Assembly: GCA_963782415.1 (NCBI GenBank)
Contig: CAWAJT010000008.1
Coordinates: 496,001-560,000, forward strand
Length of the DNA stretch: 64,000 nt
From: Bog-473 sp963782415
Lineage (GTDB): Bacteria; Actinomycetota; Acidimicrobiia; Acidimicrobiales; RAAP-2
Direction: 5' to 3'
This document shows positions 8,727 through 18,200 of the stretch, piece by piece. The number at the start of each line of letters is the position of its first letter. The stretch's first letter is position 1. Made by a program: the position numbers and the translations under genes. The notes below the pieces were generated by a model, which saw nothing but the letters and a program-made list of their open reading frames with translations, ran no database searches and was not told where the DNA came from.

Positions 8727-9401
8727 ATGGGCACCGGCGATCCCTGGCTGCTGGTGCAGCACGTGGCCCACGAGGGCCCGGGATCCATCGCGCGCGCGTT
8801 CAGTGACTCGGGCGCCGAACATCGGCTCGTGCGGGTGGACCGGGGCGACGTCATCCCGCCGCCGGCCGCCCTGGCGGACGTCGCGGGTCTGGTCGTCATG
8901 GGCGGCCCCATGGGCGTGCACGACGCCCATGACTGGCTGGCCGACGAGCGCGCGCTGCTGCGTGCCGCGGTCGAAGACGCACTGCCCGTCCTTGGCGTGT
9001 GTCTCGGCGCGCAGCAGCTGGCCGCAGCGCTCGGCGCGCCCGTCACACGCGGGCCGGCACCCGAGGAGGGTGTGGGCGAGGTCCACCTCACGAAGGAGGC
9101 CATCAGCGATCCGGTCTTCGGTCCGGCCCCGACACCGCTTCCGTGCGTCCACTGGCACAGCGACACCTTCGGGCTCCCCGATGACGCCGTGCGCCTGGCC
9201 GGCAACGCTGCCTACGAGAACCAGGCCTTCCGGGTCGGTGACCGCGCCTACGGCCTGCAATTCCACGTGGAGGTGACGGCCAGCCTGGTGGCCCACTGGG
9301 GGCCGCACCTGCCCGTGGGCATGTTCCTTCGTGCCTCCGACGTGGCCCACGTCGCCCGCGCCGGCGACGGCATTGTTCGGCGCTTCGTGGGCCTGGCCTG
9401 A
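8727..9401 (+). CDS. Class I glutamine amidotransferase (GMP-synthase-like domain)
   Basis: A 224-residue stand-alone GATase1. The nucleophile Cys lies in GVCLGAQQLA and the catalytic His in GLQFHVEVT, with the oxyanion region VVMGGPMGV upstream. It probably releases ammonia from glutamine, or acts on gamma-glutamyl compounds as some solitary members do; no synthetase partner is adjacent. The stop shares one base with the next start (TGATG), so the YjbR-like gene is coupled. Confidence 0.85.
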   Translation: MGTGDPWLLVQHVAHEGPGSIARAFSDSGAEHRLVRVDRGDVIPPPAALADVAGLVVMGGPMGVHDAHDWLADERALLRAAVEDALPVLGVCLGAQQLAAALGAPVTRGPAPEEGVGEVHLTKEAISDPVFGPAPTPLPCVHWHSDTFGLPDDAVRLAGNAAYENQAFRVGDRAYGLQFHVEVTASLVAHWGPHLPVGMFLRASDVAHVARAGDGIVRRFVGLA

Positions 9402-9745
9402 TGGCGGTCTCCGTCGCCACCGTGCGTCGTCTGGCACTGGCGCTGCCCGAGGCGGCGGAGGGGCCTCACCATGACATGACGGCGTTCCGGGTCGCCGGGA
9501 AGATCTTCGCCACCATTCCCGCGGAAGGCGGGAGGGTCCACGTCTTCGTCGACGACGAGGATGTCAGCGCCTACTGCGCCGAATATCCGGCTGCGGTCGA
9601 GGAGCTGCTGTGGGGTGCCAAGCGCCGGGGGTGCCGGATCCTTCTCGCCCAGGCCACCGTCCCCCTGGTTCGCGAGCTCCTCGTCGAGTCGTGGCGGCGC
9701 CGTGCGCCCAAGAAGGTGCTCGATCGCTTCGACGAGTACCGCTGA
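9401..9745 (+). CDS. MmcQ/YjbR-family protein
   Basis: A 114-residue small alpha/beta protein of the MmcQ/YjbR (CyaY-like fold) family. The N-terminal LALALPEAAEGPHHDMTAFRVAGKIFATI and the C-terminal ESWRRRAPKKVLDRF are characteristic. DNA binding has been suggested for the family but no biochemical role is settled. It is translationally coupled to the amidotransferase and converges on the aconitase gene. Confidence 0.82.
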   Translation: MAVSVATVRRLALALPEAAEGPHHDMTAFRVAGKIFATIPAEGGRVHVFVDDEDVSAYCAEYPAAVEELLWGAKRRGCRILLAQATVPLVRELLVESWRRRAPKKVLDRFDEYR

Positions 9746-9752
9746 GGCCCGC

Positions 9753-12464
9753 TCAGCCCGCCATCTGGCGCAGCACGTACTGGAGGATGCCGCCGTGGCG
9801 GAAGTACTCGGCCTCCATCGGCGTGTCGATGCGCACCATCACGCGGAACTCCGTGACCGAATCGTCGTCCGCCGTGGCTGTGACCGTGAGTTCCTTGGGC
9901 AGCTCGCCACGGTTCACGACGTCGAGGCCGCTGACAGCGAAGCGCTCGTGGCCGGTGAGGCCGAGGCCGGAAGCGGAGTCTCCCTTGTAGAACTGCAACG
10001 GCACGACGCCCATCCCGATGAGATTGGAGCGGTGGATGCGCTCGAAGCTCTGGGCGATGACGGCGCGCACGCCCAGCAGCGCCGTGCCCTTGGCCGCCCA
10101 GTCGCGACTGCTCCCCGTTCCGTACTCACGACCGGCCAGCACGATCAGCGGCACGCCCTCCTCGGCATACCGCATGGCCGCGTCGAAAATGGAGGTCTCG
10201 TCGCCGTCGGGCAGGTGCAGGGTTACGCCTCCCTCGGTGCCGGGCGCCAGCAGGTTGCGCAGGCGCACGTTGGCGAAGGTGCCCCGCATCATCACCTCAT
10301 GGTTGCCCCGGCGGGCCCCGTAGGAGTTGAAGTCCCGTCGCTCGACGCCATGGTCGTTGAGGTAGCGCCCGGCCGGGGTCGACGGCCCGATGGAACCGGC
10401 GGGTGAGATGTGGTCGGTCGTCACCGAGTCGCCGAGCAGGGCGAGCACCCGCGCCCCCGAGACGTCGGTGACCGGCGTCGGCGTCATCGTCATGCCCGCG
10501 AAGTACGGCGGGTTCTGCACGTAGGTGGAGGCGTCCTCCCAGGCATAGGTCTGCCCGCCGGCCACCGGCACGTCCTGCCAGTAGGCGTCGCCGTCGAACA
10601 CCGAGGCGTAGCGCGTGCGGAACATGTCCGACGTGAGCGACGCACGAATCGTCGCGTTGACCTCCTCCAAGGTCGGCCAGATGTCGGCCAGGAACACGTC
10701 GGCCCCCGAGGCGTCCTGCCCGAGCGGCTCGGTCGTTAGGTCCCGGTCCATGGTCCCGGCGAGCGCGTACGCCACCACCAAGGGGGGCGACGCGAGATAG
10801 TTCAGGCGTACGTCGGGATGGATCCGCCCCTCGAAGTTGCGGTTGCCCGACAGCACGGCGGAGACGGCGAGGTCACCGGTGTGCACCGCCTCGGAGACGC
10901 CTGCGAGCAGCGGGCCCGAGTTGCCGATGCAGGTCGTGCAGCCGTACCCGACGAGGTAGAAGCCCAACGCGTCGAGGGGCTCGACCAGCCCGGCGCGCTC
11001 GAGGTAGTCCATGACCACGCGCGAACCCGGAGCCAATGAGGTCTTGACCCACGGCTTCGAACGCAGGCCCCGCGCCACCGCCTTCTGGGCCAGCAGGCCG
11101 GCCGCCACCATCACCTGGGGATTGGAGGTGTTGGTGCAGCTGGTGATGGCGGCGATCACGACGTCGCCGTCCTGCATCTGGTGGTGCGGCGCCGCCGCCG
11201 GCTCGCCGTCGGCCGTCAGCGGCGAGCGATCGAGCGCGACCCGGAAGGACTCCTTGGCCGTGCGCAGCGGGACCCGGTCCTGGGGTCGGGCGGGGCCGGC
11301 CAACGAGGGCTCCACGTCGCCCAGGTCCAAGGTGGCGTACTCGGAGTACACGGGCTCGGGCGCCGTGGGATCGTGCCAGAGGCCCTGTGCCTTGGCGTAC
11401 GCCTCGACGAGGGCGAGGTGCTCCTCGTCGCGCCCGGTGAAGCGCAGGTAGTCCAGTGTGACCTGGTCGATGGGGAACATGGTGCACGTCGCCCCGTACT
11501 CGGGGCTCATGTTGCCAATGGTGGCGCGGGTCTCGAGCGGCAGCGCGGCCACCCCCGGTCCGTAGCACTCGACGAAGGCGCCGACCACACCGTGATCGCG
11601 CAAGAGCTCGGTCACGGTGAGCACCACGTCGGTCGCCGTCGTGCCGGGCCTGGGCTCGCCCTCTATGCGCAGCCCCACGACCGGCGGTAGCAGCATCGAG
11701 AGGGGCTGGCCCAGCATGGCGGCCTCCGCCTCAATGCCACCCACGCCCCAGCCGAGGACGCCGAGGCCGTTGACCATCACCGTGTGCGAGTCGGTCCCGA
11801 CGAGCGTGTCGCAGAAGGCCCGGCCGTCCTCGGTAGCGAAGACGAGGCGCGACAGGTACTCGAGGTTGACCTGGTGGCAGATGCCCATGCCCGGCGGCAC
11901 GGCGCGGAAGTCGCGGAAGGCGCCCTGGGCCCAGCGCAGCAGCTGGTAGCGCTCCATGTTGCGCTGGTACTCAATGGAGACGTTGGTGTCGTAGGCCTCG
12001 GCGTCGCCTGAGCGCTCGATGATCACCGAGTGGTCGATGACCAGCTCCACGGGTACCAGGGGGTTCACCTTCGTGGCGTCGCCGCCGAGGTGGGCCAGCG
12101 CGTCGCGCATGGCGGCGAGGTCGACCACGGCGGGGACCCCGGTGAAGTCCTGCATGAGCACCCGCTCCGGGGTGAAGGCGATCTCATGGGCCGCATCGCC
12201 CGCAGCCTGGCCGTGACCCTCGGGGTTGGCGCCCCAGGCGGCGACGGCCACGATGTCGTCGGCCGAGACGTGCGGCCCGTCCTCATGGCGGAGCAGGTTT
12301 TCGAGCAGCACCTTGACCGAGTAGGGCAGCCGGTCGACGTCGTGGCGCTCGGCCAGCGACGGGGCTTTGATGTTGAAGATCTCGTACGTGCGGTCGCCGA
12401 CGGTGAGGTCGGTCCGGGCACCGAAGGTATCGGGGTGCGCTGCGGTCGGGGAGTCCGTGCTCAT
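9753..12464 (-). CDS. acnA: Aconitate hydratase A
   Basis: A 903-residue monomeric TCA-cycle aconitase interconverting citrate and isocitrate through a 4Fe-4S cluster. Cluster cysteines are visible in AITSCTNTSNP and in GYGCTTCIGNSGPL. The C-terminal swivel domain follows (GREYGTGSSRDWAAKG; QSFERIHRSNLIGMGV). Length fits AcnA/IRP1-type enzymes. I use ATG 12464 (MSTDSPTAAHPDTFGA), because sequence upstream in this frame has no homology. Transcribed alone, divergent from the CHAP gene. Confidence 0.96.
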   Translation of the reverse strand: MSTDSPTAAHPDTFGARTDLTVGDRTYEIFNIKAPSLAERHDVDRLPYSVKVLLENLLRHEDGPHVSADDIVAVAAWGANPEGHGQAAGDAAHEIAFTPERVLMQDFTGVPAVVDLAAMRDALAHLGGDATKVNPLVPVELVIDHSVIIERSGDAEAYDTNVSIEYQRNMERYQLLRWAQGAFRDFRAVPPGMGICHQVNLEYLSRLVFATEDGRAFCDTLVGTDSHTVMVNGLGVLGWGVGGIEAEAAMLGQPLSMLLPPVVGLRIEGEPRPGTTATDVVLTVTELLRDHGVVGAFVECYGPGVAALPLETRATIGNMSPEYGATCTMFPIDQVTLDYLRFTGRDEEHLALVEAYAKAQGLWHDPTAPEPVYSEYATLDLGDVEPSLAGPARPQDRVPLRTAKESFRVALDRSPLTADGEPAAAPHHQMQDGDVVIAAITSCTNTSNPQVMVAAGLLAQKAVARGLRSKPWVKTSLAPGSRVVMDYLERAGLVEPLDALGFYLVGYGCTTCIGNSGPLLAGVSEAVHTGDLAVSAVLSGNRNFEGRIHPDVRLNYLASPPLVVAYALAGTMDRDLTTEPLGQDASGADVFLADIWPTLEEVNATIRASLTSDMFRTRYASVFDGDAYWQDVPVAGGQTYAWEDASTYVQNPPYFAGMTMTPTPVTDVSGARVLALLGDSVTTDHISPAGSIGPSTPAGRYLNDHGVERRDFNSYGARRGNHEVMMRGTFANVRLRNLLAPGTEGGVTLHLPDGDETSIFDAAMRYAEEGVPLIVLAGREYGTGSSRDWAAKGTALLGVRAVIAQSFERIHRSNLIGMGVVPLQFYKGDSASGLGLTGHERFAVSGLDVVNRGELPKELTVTATADDDSVTEFRVMVRIDTPMEAEYFRHGGILQYVLRQMAG

Positions 12465-12592
12465 GGCCCCATTCTGCCGTGGGGCCGCCGGGACCGCCCA
12501 CACGGGCTGTCTCGATGGTCGTGGAGGCGCCATCGGGCCCGAGCCAGGGTCAACGCCCGGCCAACATTTGGGTGGACACCGGCATTGGCGAC

Positions 12593-12614
12593 CGACTTCG
12601 TAACGACTTCGTAA
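12593..12614. repeat. Perfect tandem 11-bp direct repeat upstream of the CHAP gene
   Basis: CGACTTCGTAA occurs twice in tandem with no spacer, about 40 bp before the GTG of the secreted CHAP protein and about 130 bp before acnA on the other strand. A period of one helical turn suits a regulator that binds direct repeats. The protein that binds is unknown. Confidence 0.45.
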
Positions 12615-12654
12615 CCGCTTTGCGTCCCGGGCACCCGCCGCAGCGGTCAGAATC

Positions 12655-14128
12655 GTGGTCGTGCGCGGACGCGGGGGCACCACGGGTGTCAGCCAGTCGG
12701 GCCCGTTGCGTCCAGCCGCACGCATTTCCTCGCTGATCTCCTCGCTGGTCGCCTTGATGGCCGCCGCCGTGCTCGTGCCGGGCGCGCTCGTGGTCGGCAC
12801 GAGCCTCGCCACGGGGACCGTTGCCGGGACACCGGCCGGAGCAGCCCAGAGCGCCCACACCTACAAGGACGGGGGGATGATCGGTTTCGGCAGCGTGGGT
12901 CTGACGAACCCCTCCATCCCCCAGCCGCTGAACTCGCCGGTGTTCTCGGGCGTGGCCACCGACGACGGCAACGGCTATCTGCTGGCCAGCGCGGACGGCG
13001 GCGTGTTCGCCTACGGCGACGGCAAATTTCGAGGGTTCCGCCGGCAGCCTGCCGCTGCAAGGACCGATCGTGGCGATGGCGGTCACGCCCGACGCCAAGG
13101 GCTACTGGCTGGGCGCGCTCGATGGCGGCGTCTTCGCCTACGGGGACGCCGAGTTCGACGGGTCCATGGGTGGCACGCATCTCAACCAGCCGATCGTCGG
13201 CATGACGGCGACGCCCGACGGTAAGGGCTACTGGCTCGTCGCCGCCGACGGGGGCATTTTCTCGTACGGTGACGCGGCCTTCTACGGCAGCACGGGGAGC
13301 CTGCACCTCAACGCACCCATCGTCGGCATGGCCACCACGCCCGACGGCGAGGGCTACTGGCTCGTCGCCGCCGACGGGGGCATCTTCACCTACGGCGACG
13401 CCAACTTCTACGGTTCGGCCGGGGGGGCCAACCTGCCCGACGGGGTGGTCGGCATGGTGCCCTCGCCCAGTGGCGCGGGCTACCTGCTGGCGACGGAGAA
13501 CGGCGTTGTGCTGCCGTTCGGGGACGCCCACGCCTTCGGCGGCCTCACCCTGAACCCGACGGCGACGCAGATCTCGGCCATCATCGGGAACAACCAGGGC
13601 ACCGGTTACTGGCTGCTCGATCCGCAGGCCTGGGAGTACAGCTTCTCGACCGCCACGCCCGAACCGATGGCCCCCGGCGGTGCCACCATCGCCGCCGCCG
13701 CCGCCTCGCAGATCATGCCCGACCCCGATACCCAGGGCCCCTACTGCAACCCGTACGGCCCTTGTGAGCAGTGGTGCGCACTCTTCGCCACCTGGACGTG
13801 GGAGCAGGCAGGGATCCCGATCCCCCGCTACGGCTTCACGGGTGACATCTGGGGCTGGGCGGCCGCTCACGGGCGCGCGCTGCCCCCGACGGCCATGCCT
13901 GCCGTGGGCGACGCCGTGCTCTACGGCACAGGGCCGCAGAGCACGCGCACGTCCGTGCATGTGGGCATCGTGACCCAGGTGTGGCCCGACGGCGCCATCA
14001 TGACGGTCGGCGGCGACTCGGGACCCGGTCGCGACGGCTACCTCTCGACCGCGCTGGACGGGCCCTTCCTGCCGGCCGACTCCGCCTCGTACAACGGCGT
14101 GCCGATCTACGGCTTCGCGCAGCCGTAG
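12655..14128 (+). pseudogene. Secreted propeller-repeat protein with C-terminal CHAP amidase domain, +1 frameshift
   Basis: An N-terminal hydrophobic segment (residues about 25-55) looks like a signal peptide. At least four propeller-like blades follow (GYWLVAADGGIFSYGDAAFYGS type), then a CHAP domain with Cys in EQWCALFATW and His in VHVGIV, predicted to cut peptidoglycan amide bonds outside the cell. A single extra G in the GGG at 13033-13035 shifts the frame inside the first blade. Without it the gene is 491 codons and reads through as GSAGSLPLQGPIVAMAV. Probably a sequencing indel. The start is uncertain; GTG 12655 is used. Confidence 0.78.
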
Positions 14129-14202
14129 CGGCCGCCCCACGCTGCCGCCTCGCAACGGCCCGGGGGTCTTCGCGTAGGCTGCCGAACCGGAGGTCAACCA
14201 CC

Positions 14203-14424
14203 GTGCCCGTCTACGAATTCCGCTGTTCGACCTGTCACGCCATCTTCGACGAGCGCCGGCCGATGGCCGACGCCGACGCGCCGGCGTGCTGTCCCGATGG
14301 TCACGTGGGGGCCCGCCGCCTGCTCCCCGTCTTCGCCACAACGGGACTGGCGCCCGAACCGGTTGGCGGTCAGTGCGGCGCACCGGTGGCGGGCGGTTGC
14401 GGCAGCGGCTGCGCGTGCTGCTGA
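14203..14424 (+). CDS. FmdB-type zinc-ribbon protein
   Basis: A 73-residue protein starting at GTG 14203, ten bases after GGAGG. The N-terminus YEFRCSTCHAIFDERRPM is the FmdB/CxxC_CxxC zinc-ribbon pattern. In place of the second CxxC there is ACCPDGH, and the C-terminus is Cys/Gly-rich (CGSGCACC), as in many actinobacterial members. Function is unknown; a putative regulatory or metal-binding role. It is followed after 7 bp by the next gene and is probably co-transcribed. Confidence 0.75.
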   Translation: MPVYEFRCSTCHAIFDERRPMADADAPACCPDGHVGARRLLPVFATTGLAPEPVGGQCGAPVAGGCGSGCACC

Positions 14425-14431
14425 GCTCGAG

Positions 14432-15535
14432 GTGAGCCTCTCTTCCTGGGACGACTACCCCGTCCACCAAGCGCCCGAGTTCATCGCCCACCCTGCCACG
14501 AGCGACCGTAACTTCTACGACCGCTACTACTTCAACATGCACCCGTCCTCGGGAGACTGGTTCGCCATTTTCGGCTACGGCCAGTACCCCAACCTCGGCG
14601 TGGTCGACGCCTTCGTCGACGTCCGCCACGGCGACTCCCAACACGTGGTGCGCTCGTCGGCACCGTTGGTCGACCGGGGCGACCTGTCCGTCGGACCGTT
14701 CCGTGTCGAGGTGCTCGAACCCCTCCGCCGGCTGCGGGTGATTGTGGAGCCGACCGAGCACAGCGTGGCGATGGACGTGACCTGGGAGGGTCACATCCCA
14801 GCCATGGAAGAGCCGCGCCAGTACATGCGCAGCAAGGGCAAGGTGGTGTTCGACACGCAGCGGCTGGCCCAGACCGGATGCTGGTCCGGGACGCTCTCCG
14901 TCGGCGGGGTCGATCTCGCCGTCACGCCCGACCGCTGCTGGGGTACGCGCGACCGCTCGTGGGGCGTGCGCCCGGTCGGCGAACCGGAGAGCGACGGCAT
15001 CCGTCAGGGCGAGCTCGTGCTCGGCGGCATGTGGACGTACTTCCCGATGCAGTTCGAGGACCATGCCATCATGTACATCTGCCACGAGCGCGACGACGGC
15101 GAGCGCCCGTTGGTGCAGAACGAGCGGGTCTGGGTCGACCCCGAACGAGCCATTGAGGATCTGGGGCGCTCCGAGCACGAGCACCATCTCATTCCGGGGA
15201 CCCGCGTCATCGACCGCTCGCTCGTCCGCTTCCCTGAGGCCGACATCGAAATCACCTGCAGGCCACTGCTGGCCAACTTCGTCTCCATCGGGACCGGTTA
15301 CGGCATTGACGCGGACTGGCGCCATGGCATGTACCACGGTCCTGAGCCCGTGACCCAGGGCCTCGTCCTCGCCGTCGACGAGGTGCAGGGCCTGGCCCAG
15401 TACGGCATCGTCGACCACGTGGCGGAGTTCTCCTATGACGGCCGCGTCGGCTACGGGTTGCTCGAGCACGGCTTCTTCGGTCCGTACCGCCATTACGGGT
15501 TGCTCGACGGGGGCATGGGGGCGCCGGCGGACTGA
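14432..15535 (+). CDS. Conserved hypothetical protein, AttH/CrtC-like lipocalin fold suspected
   Basis: A 367-residue protein with no signal peptide or membrane segment. It has many Trp/Tyr-rich beta-strand stretches (FNMHPSSGDWFAIFGYG; DRCWGTRDRSWGVRP). The WGxRDRSWGxR pattern and the overall layout resemble uncharacterised mycobacterial proteins related to AttH/hydroxyneurosporene-synthase folds; I am not certain of the family. Start GTG 14432 is chosen because the homology-like sequence begins soon after and the preceding gene ends at 14424. Confidence 0.7.
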   Translation: MSLSSWDDYPVHQAPEFIAHPATSDRNFYDRYYFNMHPSSGDWFAIFGYGQYPNLGVVDAFVDVRHGDSQHVVRSSAPLVDRGDLSVGPFRVEVLEPLRRLRVIVEPTEHSVAMDVTWEGHIPAMEEPRQYMRSKGKVVFDTQRLAQTGCWSGTLSVGGVDLAVTPDRCWGTRDRSWGVRPVGEPESDGIRQGELVLGGMWTYFPMQFEDHAIMYICHERDDGERPLVQNERVWVDPERAIEDLGRSEHEHHLIPGTRVIDRSLVRFPEADIEITCRPLLANFVSIGTGYGIDADWRHGMYHGPEPVTQGLVLAVDEVQGLAQYGIVDHVAEFSYDGRVGYGLLEHGFFGPYRHYGLLDGGMGAPAD

Positions 15536-15584
15536 GATGGCGGTGCCCGGGCTCACCTCCGGGCGGCGCATGCGACAATGAGGG

Positions 15585-17309
15585 ATGCCCGACGCCTTCA
15601 GCGTCCTCCTCCAGCGGCTCCAGGCCGCCTTCGACGCGGTGCATCCCGGAGCCGACCCGGTTCTGCGGGGGTCTGACCGCGCCGACTTCCAGGCGAACGG
15701 CGCGCTGCCCCTGGCCAAGGTGGTCGGTCGGCCCCCGCCCGTCATCGCCCGAGAGGTGGTGGCGGCTGCCTCGCTCGACGACATCTGTGCCGACGTGGAG
15801 GTCAGCGGTCCGGGCTTCATCAACCTGACCTTGTCCGACGGGTTCATCGCCGCCCAGGTGGCAGCGCTCTCGGCCGACCCGCGCCTGGGCGTCGCACCGG
15901 CGGCCCAGCCCCAGACGGTGGTCATCGACTACTCCGCTCCCAACGTGGCCAAGGAGATGCATGTCGGCCACCTGCGCAGCACGCTCATCGGCGACGCGCT
16001 GGCGCGCGTGCTCGGCTTCCTCGGCCACGACGTGCGGCGCGAGAACCACATCGGCGACTGGGGGACGCCGTTCGGAATGCTGATCGAGCACCTGGTCGAC
16101 GTCGACGGCGCGGCGAACGCCGAGTCCTTCAGCGTGCGCGATCTCAACGAGTTCTATGCCGCGGCGAGACGGAAGTTCGACAGCGACGCCGCGTTTGCCG
16201 ATCGGTGCCGGCGGCGCGTGGTGCTGCTGCAGAACGGCGACGACGAGACGCTCCACCTCTGGCGGATCTTCGTGGCCGAGTCCATGCGGCACGCCGGCGA
16301 GGTCTACGACCTGTTGGGCGTGCTCCTCACGCCCGACGACGTGGTGGGGGAGAGCTTCTACAACCCGTTGTTGCCCGTGGTCGTCTCCGAGCTCGACGAA
16401 AAGGGTCTCCTGGTGGAGAACGACGGGGCGCTGTGCGTGTTCCCCGAGGGCTTCGAGAACCGCAACGGCGATCCGCTTCCGCTCATCGTGCGCAAGTCCG
16501 ACGGCGGCTACGGCTACCCGGCGACCGACCTCGCCTGCGTGCGCGACCGCACCGAGCGCATCGGTGCCACGCGACTCATCTATGTCGTCGGTGCAGAGCA
16601 GTCGCTGCACCTCCGTCTGGTCTTCGCCGTGGCGGCGCTCGCCGGCTACCTCTCCGCCGACGACGAGGCCGTCCACGTCGCCTTCGGACTCGTGCTCGGG
16701 ACCGACGGCAAGAAGCTGGCTAGCCGTTCGGGCGGCGGTTCGGACCGGCTGATCGACCTCCTGAGCGAAGGCGTGGACCGGGCTGCGGCGGCCATGAAGG
16801 AGCGCTCGAGCGAACTTTCTCCCGAGCGCCAGGCCGCGGTCGCCCACGCTCTCGGCGTCGGCGCGGTGAAGTACGCCGACCTGTCCACCGAGCGCGTCCG
16901 GGACTATGTCTTCGACTGGGACCGGATGCTGGCGTTCGAGGGCGACACCGGCCCCTATCTCCAGTACGCGCACGCGCGCGTCCGGTCCATCTTCCGGCGG
17001 GCCGGTGTGGCGCCGCCGGCACCGGGCGCAGCACCGTTGCTCGGCGAGCCCCAGGAGCGCGCGCTGGCCTTGCAGCTGCTCGGCTTCGCAGCCGTGGTGG
17101 AGGCGACGGCCGAGACCTGCAGCCCGTCAAAGCTGTGCACCTATCTTTTCGAGCTCGCCACCTCGTTCACGTCCTTCTACGAAGCCTGCCGGGTGCTGGT
17201 CGACGACCCGGCGCTGCGCGACTCCAGGCTCGGGCTGTGCGACGTGACGGCGCGGGTCCTGGAGCTCGGGCTGTCGCTGCTCGGGGTCGAGGCGCCCGAG
17301 CAGATGTGA
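15585..17309 (+). CDS. argS: Arginyl-tRNA synthetase
   Basis: A 574-residue class Ia synthetase charging tRNA-Arg. The N-terminal Add1 tRNA-recognition domain (residues about 1-100) is followed by the HIGH box as HVGHLRSTLIGD, a KMSK-equivalent in GTDGKKLASRSGG, and a C-terminal DALR anticodon-binding domain (YLQYAHARVRSIFRRA). Start at ATG 15585. It is upstream of an SDR gene with a 92-bp gap. Confidence 0.95.
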   Translation: MPDAFSVLLQRLQAAFDAVHPGADPVLRGSDRADFQANGALPLAKVVGRPPPVIAREVVAAASLDDICADVEVSGPGFINLTLSDGFIAAQVAALSADPRLGVAPAAQPQTVVIDYSAPNVAKEMHVGHLRSTLIGDALARVLGFLGHDVRRENHIGDWGTPFGMLIEHLVDVDGAANAESFSVRDLNEFYAAARRKFDSDAAFADRCRRRVVLLQNGDDETLHLWRIFVAESMRHAGEVYDLLGVLLTPDDVVGESFYNPLLPVVVSELDEKGLLVENDGALCVFPEGFENRNGDPLPLIVRKSDGGYGYPATDLACVRDRTERIGATRLIYVVGAEQSLHLRLVFAVAALAGYLSADDEAVHVAFGLVLGTDGKKLASRSGGGSDRLIDLLSEGVDRAAAAMKERSSELSPERQAAVAHALGVGAVKYADLSTERVRDYVFDWDRMLAFEGDTGPYLQYAHARVRSIFRRAGVAPPAPGAAPLLGEPQERALALQLLGFAAVVEATAETCSPSKLCTYLFELATSFTSFYEACRVLVDDPALRDSRLGLCDVTARVLELGLSLLGVEAPEQM

Positions 17310-17401
17310 CCCCGGGCGGGCCGTCCCCCTATCCTCTGGCCGGCACGCCAGGTCGGGCCCGTTCGGCGGGCCGACGACGAACCACGAGGAGAGGCAGCGA
17401 C

Positions 17402-18178
17402 ATGGATCTGAACGGCACGTCGGCGATCGTCACCGGGGGCGCCTCGGGCCTCGGCCTGGCCACCTCACGCCTCTTGGCGGAGCGGGGCGTGCGCGTCGTC
17501 GTCGCCGACGTCCAGGAGGACAAGGGCGTGCCCCTCGCCAAGGAGATCGGCGGACTGTTCGTGCCGACCGACGTCACCAACGCCGAGCAGGTGATCACCG
17601 CCGTCGACGCCGCCGTCGAGATGGCACCGCTCAAGTCGCTGGTCAACTGCGCCGGGATCGGGTGGGCCACCCGCACCATCGGACGCGACGGCGACTACGC
17701 CTCGGCGCACGACCTCGACCTGTACCGCCGGGTGATTGAGATCAACCTCATCGGCACGTTCAATTGCGTCCGGCTGGCCGCCACCAAAATGAGCCTCAAC
17801 CAGCCCGATGTCGACGGCGCACGCGGGGCCATCGTCAACACATCGTCGGTGGCCGCCGAGGACGGACAGATCGGACAGGCGGCGTACTCCTCCTCCAAGG
17901 GCGGCGTGGTCGGCATGACGCTCCCGGTGGCGCGGGACCTGGCCGTGGTGGGCATCAGGGTCAACACCATCCTTCCCGGGCTGATCGACACACCGATTTA
18001 CGGGGAGGGTGAGGGTGCAGAGACGTTCAAGGGAAAGCTGGGCCACGACGTCCTCTTCCCGCACCGCCTCGGCTACTCGACGGAGTTCGCGTCATTGGCG
18101 CTCGAGCTCCTGTCCAACTCCTACATCAACGCCGAGTCGATTCGCATTGACGCCGGCATCAGGATGCAGCCCAAGTAA
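17402..18178 (+). CDS. Short-chain dehydrogenase/reductase, 3-hydroxyacyl-CoA dehydrogenase type-2-like
   Basis: A 258-residue classical SDR. The NAD-binding TGGASGLG is at about residues 12-19, NCAG in the middle, Ser in NTSSVAAEDG, and the YxxxK pair in AAYSSSKGG. The LPGLIDTPIY tail resembles HSD17B10-type 3-hydroxyacyl-CoA dehydrogenases of fatty-acid or steroid side-chain oxidation. Strong ribosome site (GAGGAGAGG) before ATG 17402. It is 22 bp upstream of the esterase, so the two probably form an operon for lipid or ester catabolism. Confidence 0.88.
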   Translation: MDLNGTSAIVTGGASGLGLATSRLLAERGVRVVVADVQEDKGVPLAKEIGGLFVPTDVTNAEQVITAVDAAVEMAPLKSLVNCAGIGWATRTIGRDGDYASAHDLDLYRRVIEINLIGTFNCVRLAATKMSLNQPDVDGARGAIVNTSSVAAEDGQIGQAAYSSSKGGVVGMTLPVARDLAVVGIRVNTILPGLIDTPIYGEGEGAETFKGKLGHDVLFPHRLGYSTEFASLALELLSNSYINAESIRIDAGIRMQPK

Positions 18179-18200
18179 CCACCGAACGGGGGAGCCGGTC

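Noticed and set aside
12860..15925. A minus-strand open frame of over 1000 codons opposite the CHAP, FmdB and DUF-like genes
   Set aside because: Shadow of GC-rich genes on the plus strand: Arg/Gly/Val-rich, no domains, and it covers several well-supported genes.
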